From the NCBI GenBank assembly GCA_038533155.1, contig JBCAZH010000001.1:1-64000 (forward strand): a DNA stretch of 64,000 bases. Direction: 5' to 3'. The translations under genes were made by a program, and so were the position numbers. Positions 44,231 through 52,589 of the stretch are shown here, one piece after another. The notes below the pieces were generated by a model, which saw only the letters and a program-made list of their open reading frames with translations, searched no databases and was not told where the DNA came from. Each line of letters starts with the position of its first letter. The stretch's first letter is position 1. The stretch comes from CALBPI01 sp038533155. Its GTDB lineage: Bacteria; Pseudomonadota; Gammaproteobacteria; Steroidobacterales; Woeseiaceae.

Positions 44231-45171
44231 GACGCTTTTTTGGCGGCTTTCTTTGCCGCTTTCTGGGCTTGTTTGCGCGCCTTCTTCTCGAGTTTCGCCT
44301 CGCGTTTTCGCAGCGCTTTCTCGCTGGGGGGATCCACTGCATCACGGACGGCTTTGACGATGTTGACGTCGCCCGTTGCGAGGAGTTCTCCAAAACGGTC
44401 TCGGCAGACTGTCCAAGTCGCACCGATCACCGCCAGATTGATCGCCAGCATCAAGATCGCCAAGCTGAATTCATCCGACAGGTCACCGAGCCAGCTGGGC
44501 AAGCGAATGCCGAGTAGAACATCTAACAGCGCAGCGAGGATGCGCTGCACAATTTCGATCTCGAGCAGGATGTATTCGAAAATCCACAAGACCAGGCGCA
44601 GCAAGAACACAAGCACCGCGAGCTCAATCAATGCGTTGAACCATTTGCGACTAAAGCACAACGCCGCGGCCGCCAGGGTCACGGCGGCTGCATGCGAGGT
44701 CGCTTGAGCGATCACGATCAACAGGCTGCCGATGATCGTCCAGCCCGGTCCATCTTCAATCGGTTGCATTTCTCCAGAGACGAGTCCTGTAATCAAACCG
44801 ATCAGAGTCAGCGCGCCTACCGCGGGAATCGTGCTGGCGGCGAGCCAAGGGAAATCCGCCTCGGTAGTTTTGTCTGTCTGGAATAGATAGCGCCGAATCG
44901 GCACTGCTAAGAAAACTGCAACCAACACCACCGGCCAGTGCACCGGCACTAAGACGCGTGCATCGATCGCCTCGAGCAAGGCGGCCAGCGCGTAACCCAA
45001 CCCGATCGCGAGTACCGTCAACGCCGCGAGCGTCAGCGCCGGTCGCGCTCCGAATACCCCCGGAAGATTGTCGTCGTCCGCCCGCTCGTTGAACGCGGCC
45101 CGCAATGCTGGCCCCATATCTGTGAACCCGTCGCGCGCTGTGCGATAGAGGTGAGCGACGCGTTTCCTCAT
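44227..45171 (-). CDS. Polytopic membrane protein with Lys/Ala-rich tail, unknown function
   Basis: 314 residues. About six to seven hydrophobic segments lie between residues 40 and 265, and the protein ends in a highly basic tail of about 45 residues rich in KKARKQAQKAAKKAAKK repeats. I do not recognise a family. The ATG at 45171 overlaps the oxyR stop as ATGA, so it is translationally coupled to oxyR and the photolyase gene. This suggests a role in stress response, but that is inference from context only. The C-terminal basic tail could bind nucleic acid or acidic lipids. Confidence 0.7.
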   Translation of the reverse strand: MRKRVAHLYRTARDGFTDMGPALRAAFNERADDDNLPGVFGARPALTLAALTVLAIGLGYALAALLEAIDARVLVPVHWPVVLVAVFLAVPIRRYLFQTDKTTEADFPWLAASTIPAVGALTLIGLITGLVSGEMQPIEDGPGWTIIGSLLIVIAQATSHAAAVTLAAAALCFSRKWFNALIELAVLVFLLRLVLWIFEYILLEIEIVQRILAALLDVLLGIRLPSWLGDLSDEFSLAILMLAINLAVIGATWTVCRDRFGELLATGDVNIVKAVRDAVDPPSEKALRKREAKLEKKARKQAQKAAKKAAKKAS

Positions 45172-46088
45172 GCTCGGCTGCAAGCTCCAGGGAAGTTTTC
45201 TGACGCAGTTTTGATCGTCTGACAGACCGTTTCGAGCAACGCAGCTCGTGGATGCGTCGCGCGCCACACGCCGACGATCACCCGATTCGGTGCGGGTGCC
45301 TCGAACGGGAGTGACACCAATCCATCATCATCACGAACCGCGAGCTCAGGCAGCAGCGTGACACCCGCGCCACCTGCAACCATTTGGCGCAGTGTTTCAA
45401 GACTGGTGGCGCGAAACTCATCCTCGTTGACACCTCCGGCAAGTTTGCAGACTTCCAAGGCTTGATCTCTCAGACAGTGACCGTCTTCGAGCAGCAGGAA
45501 ATGCTCGTCGGCAATGTCCGACTCCGACACCTGATCTCGCGCAGCGAGATCGTGATGTGGGTCCACCGCAAGACGGAACGGTTCGCGGAACAACTCAGTG
45601 GCCTCGCAACCGGCAAGCTCCAGAGGGAGCGCTAAGACTCCGAGATCGATGTCGCCTGCGCGAATCTCCGCCATCAAGTGATCGGTCTGCATCTCCAGGT
45701 AGAGACATTTGAGACGGTCGAAACGAGACTTGATGTCGGGTGCAATGCACGGCAGGAGGTAGGGCGCCAAAGTGGGGATCAACGCGATCTTGATCCGCCC
45801 TGCCTCGGGGTCTTGATGGACTTGGGCGAGTTCGTTGATGCTGTGCGCCTCTTTGAGCAATCCCTTGGCGCGTTCAGCGATGGCCTCACCGGTTTCGGTG
45901 AGTTGGATGCCTTTGTTGTGCCGCTCGACGAGGGTCACGCCTAGCTGTTCCTCGAGCTTCTTGATCTGTGTGCTGAGGGTTGGCTGTGTCACAAAGCAGG
46001 CCTCGGCGGCACGACCGAAATGGCGATGCTCGTCCAGCGCGACGAGATAACTGAGCATGCGCAGGTTGAAATGCAAGTTAGCGCTCAT
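45168..46088 (-). CDS. oxyR: Hydrogen peroxide-sensing LysR regulator OxyR
   Basis: 306 residues. The N-terminal winged helix-turn-helix (HFGRAAEACFVTQPTLSTQIKKLEEQLG) is followed by the LysR effector domain. The redox cysteines are C205 and C214 in EDGHCLRDQALEVC, spaced nine residues apart as in E. coli OxyR, followed by FRATSLETLRQMV. OxyR activates catalase and other peroxide-defence genes. It overlaps the photolyase gene by four bases and couples to the downstream membrane protein. Confidence 0.95.
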   Translation of the reverse strand: MSANLHFNLRMLSYLVALDEHRHFGRAAEACFVTQPTLSTQIKKLEEQLGVTLVERHNKGIQLTETGEAIAERAKGLLKEAHSINELAQVHQDPEAGRIKIALIPTLAPYLLPCIAPDIKSRFDRLKCLYLEMQTDHLMAEIRAGDIDLGVLALPLELAGCEATELFREPFRLAVDPHHDLAARDQVSESDIADEHFLLLEDGHCLRDQALEVCKLAGGVNEDEFRATSLETLRQMVAGGAGVTLLPELAVRDDDGLVSLPFEAPAPNRVIVGVWRATHPRAALLETVCQTIKTASENFPGACSRA

Positions 46089-47524
46089 GCGACTTCCTTC
46101 AAAGCCTTGAATGCGGCTAACGCCGATTCGCGGGTGGTTTTCAGATCGACGATCGGATTCGGGTAATCGGAACCTGGTCTAAAGCCGATTTCCTTGGCTT
46201 TTGCGTCAGGTAGCTTCCAAGGACAGTGGATGAACTTGTTGGGCACGCGGGCAAGCTCTGGCACCCAACGGCGGACGTAGTCACCTTGCGCGTCGAATCG
46301 CTCACCCTGCGAAACTGGATTAAAGATTCGAAAGTACGGCGCCGCGTCCACACCGCAACCGGCAGACCATTGCCACCCGAGCGTATTCGCCGGCAGGTCT
46401 GCATCGACCAAAGTGTCCCAAAACCAGCGAGCGCCATGCAACCAATGCATGCGGATGTTCTTGACGAGAAACGATGCGACGATCATTCGAACGCGATTGT
46501 GCATCCAACCGGTATGCCACAACTCGCGCATTCCGGCGTCAACAATGGGGATGCCTGTGATTCCTTTTCTCCACGCGCGCAGCATCGTGTCGTCCTCGCG
46601 CCACTCGAAATGGGCGAACTTCGGATTCATTGGCGCGTCCGTTGTCGCAGGGAAGTGATAGAGCGCATAGTGAGAGAATTCGCGCCAGCCAAGCTCTGTC
46701 AGATAGATCTCGCGCCCATCGCTGTGCGGACTATTCGATTCGACAATCTGCCATAAGCGTCGTACGGATAACTCACCGAAGTGCAGATAGGGTGACAGTC
46801 GTGAAACGCCGGATTTCCCCGGAAGATTCCGTGCGTCATCGTAGTGTGTTACATCGTCGATCACGAACGTGCGAGCACGCTTCAAGGCGTGGGACTCGCC
46901 GGGTGACCATGCCGCCTCGATCCCGCGATCCCAGCGAATCGTCGGCAGCAGTTGCAGCGCGTCAAGTTCCAGTGATTCGACCGCAGCCTTCGGTCCCGGA
47001 ATACGCTCGACGGGGTCGAGTGGCGTCGGTGGCTGCATCGCGTGGCGCGCCGCCCGCCAGTATGGCGTGAACACCTTATAAGGCGTCTCGGTCTTGGTCA
47101 GAACGGTCCACGGCTCATTGAGCAAGCTTCCATTGTGGGAGACGACTTCTACTCCCTGAGCTTCCAGGGTCTTTTTGACCGTCGTGTCGCGCTCGCGGGT
47201 CCAGGGTTCGTACAGACGATTCCAATGCACCTCGCACGCACCAGTTTCGAGAACTAAGCTTTGCAGTAACTCAAGCGCATTACCTTGTCGGAGGATTAGG
47301 CGGCCGCCGCAGCGTTGGATGTCACGCCCCAATGCATCCAAGCTGTGGTGCAGCCACCAATCGCTCGCGGCGCCTTGTCGCCACTGGGACTGCGAATCCC
47401 GGTCGTCGATATAGACGGGAATGACGCGATCGCAGCGTGCTATCGCGGCGGTCAACGCAGGATTGTCATCTAGGCGCAGGTCTCGGCGGAGCCAGACCAC
47501 GGCAGTCGTGGATGTCATACTCAT
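46085..47524 (-). CDS. phrB: Deoxyribodipyrimidine photolyase
   Basis: 479 residues; light-driven repair of cyclobutane pyrimidine dimers. The N-terminal photolyase domain begins VVWLRRDLRLDDNPAL. The C-terminal FAD domain includes GLSGVSRLSPYLHFGELS-type residues (KSGVSRLSPYLHFGELS), GIPIVDAGMRELWHTGWMHNRVRM and WQWSAGCGVDAAPYFRIFNP. It is the first gene of a phrB-oxyR-membrane protein operon, pairing light-damage repair with peroxide sensing. Two in-frame ATGs (47524 and 47518) are possible starts. Confidence 0.96.
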   Translation of the reverse strand: MSMTSTTAVVWLRRDLRLDDNPALTAAIARCDRVIPVYIDDRDSQSQWRQGAASDWWLHHSLDALGRDIQRCGGRLILRQGNALELLQSLVLETGACEVHWNRLYEPWTRERDTTVKKTLEAQGVEVVSHNGSLLNEPWTVLTKTETPYKVFTPYWRAARHAMQPPTPLDPVERIPGPKAAVESLELDALQLLPTIRWDRGIEAAWSPGESHALKRARTFVIDDVTHYDDARNLPGKSGVSRLSPYLHFGELSVRRLWQIVESNSPHSDGREIYLTELGWREFSHYALYHFPATTDAPMNPKFAHFEWREDDTMLRAWRKGITGIPIVDAGMRELWHTGWMHNRVRMIVASFLVKNIRMHWLHGARWFWDTLVDADLPANTLGWQWSAGCGVDAAPYFRIFNPVSQGERFDAQGDYVRRWVPELARVPNKFIHCPWKLPDAKAKEIGFRPGSDYPNPIVDLKTTRESALAAFKALKEVA

Positions 47525-47561
47525 AGGCTAATTGTAACGCGGTATCTCGAACGCACAGCTC

Positions 47562-48053
47562 ATGAACACGCCGACATCACCATTTTGGGTGCGAAAAACC
47601 CTCGACGAAATGACCTCCAGTGAGTGGGAGTCGTTGTGCGATGGGTGTGGGCTGTGTTGCTTGCACAAGTTTGAGGACGATCAGACCGATGAGGTGTATT
47701 ACGCAGATGTTGCGTGTCATTTGCTGGATACCGACTGTAGCCGCTGCACGGACTATGCGAATCGCGCAGAGCGTGTTCCGGATTGCGTGCAACTGACGCC
47801 GGAGTCCGCACGATCATTAGGCTGGCTGCCGTTCTCCTGTGCTTATCGGCGCCTTGCTGAGGGGCGCGGTCTCGCCGATTGGCACCCGCTGGTTTCGGGC
47901 ACGCCGGAGTCTGTCGTACGCGCAGGAATCAGCGCAAGCTTATTTGCGCGATCGGCGAGTGCTTCCGAAAGTGTGGATCCCGATGACGTAACGCTGACGC
48001 AGTGGCAAACTGATCCACCCAGTGTGTTCGAGGACAACGACCAGGATGACTAA
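47562..48053 (+). CDS. YcgN family cysteine cluster protein
   Basis: 163 residues. The family (UPF0260) is recognised by WESLCDGCGLCCLHKFEDDQ, followed by further cysteines in ACHLLDTDCSRCTDY and VPDC, a pattern like the zinc/iron-chelating CxxxCxxCC proteins. The function is unknown; a metal-binding role is likely from the cysteines. It is divergent from phrB with 37 bases between the starts. It overlaps the nitroreductase gene by eight bases. Confidence 0.9.
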   Translation: MNTPTSPFWVRKTLDEMTSSEWESLCDGCGLCCLHKFEDDQTDEVYYADVACHLLDTDCSRCTDYANRAERVPDCVQLTPESARSLGWLPFSCAYRRLAEGRGLADWHPLVSGTPESVVRAGISASLFARSASASESVDPDDVTLTQWQTDPPSVFEDNDQDD

Positions 48054-48717
48054 GCCCGGATTTCAGCCATTGTCGGCCTATCGGCGGTTACCGGAGGCGG
48101 CCATGATCGATCGCTCAGCCGACCTTTTCGAAGACTTGAACCGGCGTCGTACCGTCCGGGATTTTTCCGCGGAAGCAGTGCCGCGTGAAGTCATTGAAAA
48201 CTGTCTAAAGGTCGCGAACACCGCGCCCAGTGGCGCCAACATGCAGCCTTGGCATTTCTCGGTGATTTCCGATCCAGAAGTGAAGCGGCGCGTGCGAGAG
48301 GCCGCGGAGGCTGAGGAACGGGAGTTTTACGAGCATCGCGCTTCCGACGAATGGTTGGCAGCGCTCACTAAATTCGGCACCAATGCCGACAAGCCGTTTT
48401 TGGAAACAGCGCCGTATCTGATCGGCGTATTCATGCAGAAGTACGCACTCGATGCCGATGGCAACAAAACGAAACACTACTATCCACAAGAGTCCGTTGG
48501 GCTTGCGACGGGAATGCTGATCGCGGCCTTACACCAATGCGGGCTGGCGTCGCTCACGCACACGCCGAGTCCGATGGGTTTTCTCAACGAGATCTGTGGA
48601 CGGCCGAGCCATGAGCGCGCGTTTTTGCTGCTGGTGGTCGGTTTCCCGGCAGATGATGCGCAAGTGCCGGTAATAAAGCGGAAAACTCTCGAGGATTTTG
48701 TGACATTCATCGAATAG
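48046..48717 (+). CDS. Nitroreductase family FMN oxidoreductase
   Basis: About 223 residues. FMN-binding motif NRRRTVRDFS at the N-terminal part, TAPSGANMQPWHF and the late SVGLATGMLIAALHQCGLASLTHTPSP. The physiological substrate is unknown; the family includes nitro-reductases and dehalogenase-like enzymes. I chose the ATG at 48046 because relatives share the preceding FQPLSAYRRLPE stretch. An ATG at 48103 has a very good GGAGG ribosome binding site and would still contain the FMN motif, so it is a real alternative. Confidence 0.85.
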   Translation: MTKPGFQPLSAYRRLPEAAMIDRSADLFEDLNRRRTVRDFSAEAVPREVIENCLKVANTAPSGANMQPWHFSVISDPEVKRRVREAAEAEEREFYEHRASDEWLAALTKFGTNADKPFLETAPYLIGVFMQKYALDADGNKTKHYYPQESVGLATGMLIAALHQCGLASLTHTPSPMGFLNEICGRPSHERAFLLLVVGFPADDAQVPVIKRKTLEDFVTFIE

Positions 48718-48798
48718 TCGAGGTCTCTCGGCTGTATTTTGGTTGCCATTGCGGCATTCTTGCGCCCCATAGCCCTTTTATTCACTCAAGGATTTCTC

Positions 48799-50538
48799 GT
48801 GAAAACAGCACGTATTTCCCTGTTCGTCGTTGCGATGGCCGCTGCCGTCGTTGCTTGCGGCGGCAAATCTTCCTCGTCGGCCAACGCGCTCTTGAGCTAC
48901 GTGCCGGCGGATACACCGTACATGTTTGCAGCGCTTGAGCCGCAACCGGCAGCGCTCAAAGAGAAGTTCCAGCCAATGGTCGATCTCGCTATCGATCAGT
49001 ACCACGGGATGTTCGAGCAAGCGCGTGATGCGCTGGTTGAGGGCGAAAATAGCGCTGATGCGGCTGACTTGATTACCGTTTTGGATGCCTTGATTGCCGA
49101 GACCGCCGACGGTGATATCAGCGACTTCGGGTTCAGTTCCGACAAAGACGTACCGGTATTCTATGGCAACGGACTGTTGCCGGTCCTCAGAATGACCGTT
49201 TCCAGCATGGACGATTGGAATGCCGCCTACGCGCGGCTCACGGGCGACCTTGAGAACGGACCGACGACGATCACAGTTGATGGCCTTGAGGTTGATGTGC
49301 TCGGTGGTGAGGCGCCTGTACAGGTGTTCATCGCAGAGCAAGACAACATGCTGGTGATTAGCTTGGGTCCGAAAGGCATGGGAGAGGCTGAGATCGGCGT
49401 GCTATTGGGAACCAGCAAGCCCGCGACATCTATCGCCGATACGGGCGCCCTGGCCGACATTGCGGAGCGCTACGACTTTCTCCCGCAGATGCAGGGTTTT
49501 CTGGACTTACAGCAGATCTTTGCCATGGTCACCGCAGAGGGCAACCCGATCAACGATACGCTGTTCGCCTCACTCCCTAACTTGCCGTTGGAGTTGGATC
49601 AAACGTGCCAAGCGGAAATGTCGGGCCTGTTTGAGATAGCGCCGCGCGCCGTTGTGGGCGCGACCAAGTTGGATGGTTCCGGTTCCGACACATTGTCGGT
49701 ACTCGAGCTGCGCAGTGATGTGGCGACGGCATTGAAACCGATCGCGAGCGTGATGCCTGGCCTCACCGCGCAGTCCGACTCCGCGCTGAAATTCGGTGCT
49801 GCGATGAACCTGCAGAACCTCAGAACCTGGGTTGAGGAAACCCTCGGTGGCGTTGCTGAATCGCCCTTTGAATGTGCGCAGCTGACCGGCTTGAACGATA
49901 TGGCTGCGCAAGCGGTCGGCATGACGCAGCAACCGATCCCGCCGGTGGTCTACAACTTCATGGGTTACAGCATCGAGATTGGCAGTCTCGAGGGCCTAGA
50001 AGGGGTGGCGCAACAACAGATGCCAGAGAATCTTGATGTTGACGTGACGCTTGGTGTGAAGAACGTCGAAGGCCTGATGATGCTGGGGCAAATGTTCGTG
50101 CCGCAATTGGCGCAACTTCCGTTGGAGTCCAATGGTGAGGGCGTTCCGTTGCCGCAAGAACTGACCGGTCCGTTGCCGCTGGATGGTTTTATGGCGATGA
50201 CCGATGACCTGGTCGGTGTCAGTGTCGGAGAGGGTGCCAAATCTCGCGTCGAGGCGAACGTGTCCGCGACCGCTGGCAATGAGGCGCCGTTGCTTGGCTA
50301 CTTCAGCGTGGATGCCGGCGCGTACTTCGGTTTCGTATCGGATATTTCCGAGTCGGCGACGTCCGGCCTGCTCGAGAATTCGGATGTTCCGGAATCTGAG
50401 CGCGCGATGATCGAGAGTCAACAGGAGCGTATGCGTGCCATGGCTGAAGCGTATGAAAACCTGTTTGATCGCCTAGATGTTCGCTTCGAGCTGACAGATC
50501 GCGGTCTGGAGATTCCGGCCCGCGCAACGTTCAAGTAA
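48799..50538 (+). CDS. Large lipoprotein, DUF3352-like
   Basis: 579 residues. Signal and lipobox MAAAVVACGGKSSSS, with the opening LLSYVPADTPYMFAALEP matching proteins annotated with DUF3352, which often start with a 'lls-vPadt' segment. The rest is acidic, with no catalytic motif that I recognise; it ends with a predicted helical segment (PESERAMIESQQERMRAMAEAY). The GTG at 48799 has AAGGA seven bases upstream. A strong terminator follows it. The function is unknown. Confidence 0.7.
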   Translation: MKTARISLFVVAMAAAVVACGGKSSSSANALLSYVPADTPYMFAALEPQPAALKEKFQPMVDLAIDQYHGMFEQARDALVEGENSADAADLITVLDALIAETADGDISDFGFSSDKDVPVFYGNGLLPVLRMTVSSMDDWNAAYARLTGDLENGPTTITVDGLEVDVLGGEAPVQVFIAEQDNMLVISLGPKGMGEAEIGVLLGTSKPATSIADTGALADIAERYDFLPQMQGFLDLQQIFAMVTAEGNPINDTLFASLPNLPLELDQTCQAEMSGLFEIAPRAVVGATKLDGSGSDTLSVLELRSDVATALKPIASVMPGLTAQSDSALKFGAAMNLQNLRTWVEETLGGVAESPFECAQLTGLNDMAAQAVGMTQQPIPPVVYNFMGYSIEIGSLEGLEGVAQQQMPENLDVDVTLGVKNVEGLMMLGQMFVPQLAQLPLESNGEGVPLPQELTGPLPLDGFMAMTDDLVGVSVGEGAKSRVEANVSATAGNEAPLLGYFSVDAGAYFGFVSDISESATSGLLENSDVPESERAMIESQQERMRAMAEAYENLFDRLDVRFELTDRGLEIPARATFK

Positions 50539-50559
50539 CTCGGGACTGTTTCTATCAGG

Positions 50560-50598
50560 AACGGGAGTGGTCGGATCACCGGCCACTCCCGTTTTTTT
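50560..50598 (+). terminator. Intrinsic terminator after the lipoprotein gene
   Basis: AACGGGAGTGG and CCACTCCCGTT form an 11-bp stem with a 12-base loop, followed by a T-tract (T7). It ends at the stop codon of the convergent nnrU-like gene. On the minus strand no T-tract follows, so it serves the plus-strand gene. Confidence 0.92.
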
Positions 50599-51169
50599 AT
50601 CCGAATGGCGCAACGCCGATCAGCGCGCGATGCAGGTACACGACGAAGACGCCGTAGATCGCGAGTCCACCGATCACGGCGATCACATCATTCGCGCCGG
50701 TTTTCGGTAACGTCACGGTCGCTCTAGGCGTTCGTCGTTTGAGTGAGATGCGATCCGCAACCGCCCACGCGAGGAATCCGCCAAATAGCAGGACATCGGC
50801 CAGCGTGCCATTCGCGATCAGATGTGCCAGGGCCCAGATTTTGGTGGCCACCAGCATCGGGTGCTTCAATGTGTCTTTGATTCGGCCGGGCAAGTAAGCA
50901 GCAAGTAAAAACACGAAAACGGGCAGCATGAGTACCGCCGTGATGTGACCGGTCCAACGCGGTGGATACCAAAGGACGGTTGGGTCGAGCCGTGAGGCCG
51001 CGTAGCCTTTGATGATCAGAACAAAACCGACGATCGAGATGACGCTGTAAACGGCGCGCCAGCCGAGAGGCCCAAACTTCGCGGCGAGCTGATCGCGGCT
51101 ACCGCCGGCGAAAATACTGATGCTGTGCATCCCGAGAAACAGAACAAGTCCGGCAATTAATAAACTCAT
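50597..51169 (-). CDS. NnrU family membrane protein
   Basis: 190 residues and five to six membrane helices. The family signature includes LGMHSISIFAGGSRDQLAAKFG near the N-terminus, YPPRWTGHITAVLML, and RIKDTLKHPMLVATKIWALAHLIANG. NnrU was first seen in nitrite/nitric oxide reductase regions, but relatives occur widely and some are related to the Z-ISO-type isomerases. No denitrification gene is nearby. The M20 peptidase gene lies 25 bases upstream in the same direction. Confidence 0.88.
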   Translation of the reverse strand: MSLLIAGLVLFLGMHSISIFAGGSRDQLAAKFGPLGWRAVYSVISIVGFVLIIKGYAASRLDPTVLWYPPRWTGHITAVLMLPVFVFLLAAYLPGRIKDTLKHPMLVATKIWALAHLIANGTLADVLLFGGFLAWAVADRISLKRRTPRATVTLPKTGANDVIAVIGGLAIYGVFVVYLHRALIGVAPFG

Positions 51170-51194
51170 GCAGTGCTCCCAAAAAAACGGATCG

Positions 51195-52538
51195 CTATGG
51201 CGAATGACTGTCAGCGGATTGCAGACGGTAGATCAGCAACGCGGCTCGCTGCGTGGCTATCGGCAACGAGGACAAGTCGAGGGCCTCGCCGGGGGAGTGG
51301 GCGCCGCTGCCATACGCCCCTAACCCCGCCAACGAATCCGCATACGAAGCCACGAATGAGATATCGGCGGCGCCTCGTCGGCTCGGGTCGAGCGCGGGCA
51401 TTGCATCGCCGCCCAGGTCGATATTGATGTCTGACAGCATTCGCTGAAGTGTCATATTCCCTTCGGTCGGCGCCATCGCCGGGTAGCCTTCACCGAACGT
51501 GATTGTTGCCGATGTGCCCGGCAAATTGTCCGCGATGATCTCGCGCATCTTTGTCCGCGCACGCTCAAGCTGTGCGTCGGAGATGGTGCGAATGCCACCA
51601 TGGATGATCGCATGTGAGGGTACGACATTGGTTTTGCCGAACGTTGTGCCGCGCGTTTGCGCGACGTCGTAGTCGATGTCGGTGCCCGCAAGAATGCTGC
51701 CCGCGTTGAAGGTTAAATACTCCTCTCCACGGACGGTCTCGTAGAACGCATTGAGAATACGTGCGGCCTCGAAAACGGCGCCAGCACCGACACGGTCGCT
51801 AAAAATCCCCGATGAATGCGCCTGTTTGCCGGTGACCTCTACCATCCAGTCGCTCGAGCTGCGGCGCGCGGTGGTCGCATACGCCGTGGTGATGCGCCCT
51901 TGGCTATCCCGATCATAGGCACCGGCTTCAAATCCGAGTGCGAAGTCGGCCCACTGACCCGCCTCAATCAAATCTGCTCGAACGACATCGAGCGGTTCGC
52001 CGGGACTCTCCTCATCGCCTGTGAATACGACGCGATAACTGGCCCGGTCGAGTACCTCGGATTCCGCTAACGCGCGAAGCGCATAGAACGCGATTAAGTT
52101 CCCCGACTTCATGTCGTCAACGCCGGGTCCCCGGGCGATGTCACCCTTGCGGCTGAACTCATTGAAAGGGTCATACTGTTCGAAAACGGTATCGAGATGG
52201 CCGATGGCAAGAATTTTTGGGCCGTCTGGATCTCCGTCGTAGCTCGCGATCAAATGTCCCGCTCGGTTCGTCGACTCGGGGAGTTCGACCCACTCTGTGG
52301 AGAAGCCAATCGATTCGAATCGGCGCGCCAGGTCGCTGCCCACCTCGCGAACGCCTGCGTGATTCATCGTGCCGCTGTTGATGTTCACATGGCGTTCGAG
52401 ATCAACCACCAGCTGATCGGCGTTGGCATTCACTCGCTCGACGATGCGAGTTTCAGTTGCGTCTAATACCGGAGTGGCTGGTTCGGCTAGCCCTGTGGAA
52501 ACGCAAAAGAGGCCGACCCAAAAAACAACCAAACGCAT
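51195..52538 (-). CDS. Exported M20 family metallopeptidase
   Basis: 447 residues. A signal peptide (MRLVVFWVGLFCVSTGLA) is followed by the M20 two-zinc peptidase fold: metal ligands in AIGHLDTVFE and GPGVDDMKSGN, the catalytic Glu in FTGDEESPGEP, and a lid dimerisation domain with KQAHSSGIFSDRVGAGAVFEAARIL. The sequence is closest to glutamate carboxypeptidase (carboxypeptidase G2-type) enzymes. It is periplasmic and probably releases C-terminal glutamate or scavenges peptides. It is followed by nnrU-like and preceded by the FAD oxidoreductase. Confidence 0.9.
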   Translation of the reverse strand: MRLVVFWVGLFCVSTGLAEPATPVLDATETRIVERVNANADQLVVDLERHVNINSGTMNHAGVREVGSDLARRFESIGFSTEWVELPESTNRAGHLIASYDGDPDGPKILAIGHLDTVFEQYDPFNEFSRKGDIARGPGVDDMKSGNLIAFYALRALAESEVLDRASYRVVFTGDEESPGEPLDVVRADLIEAGQWADFALGFEAGAYDRDSQGRITTAYATTARRSSSDWMVEVTGKQAHSSGIFSDRVGAGAVFEAARILNAFYETVRGEEYLTFNAGSILAGTDIDYDVAQTRGTTFGKTNVVPSHAIIHGGIRTISDAQLERARTKMREIIADNLPGTSATITFGEGYPAMAPTEGNMTLQRMLSDINIDLGGDAMPALDPSRRGAADISFVASYADSLAGLGAYGSGAHSPGEALDLSSLPIATQRAALLIYRLQSADSHSP

Positions 52539-52589
52539 AAAGAATCCTCCACCGTCGGGCGTAGATGGTAGCGTAGGACGCTCGCCGGT

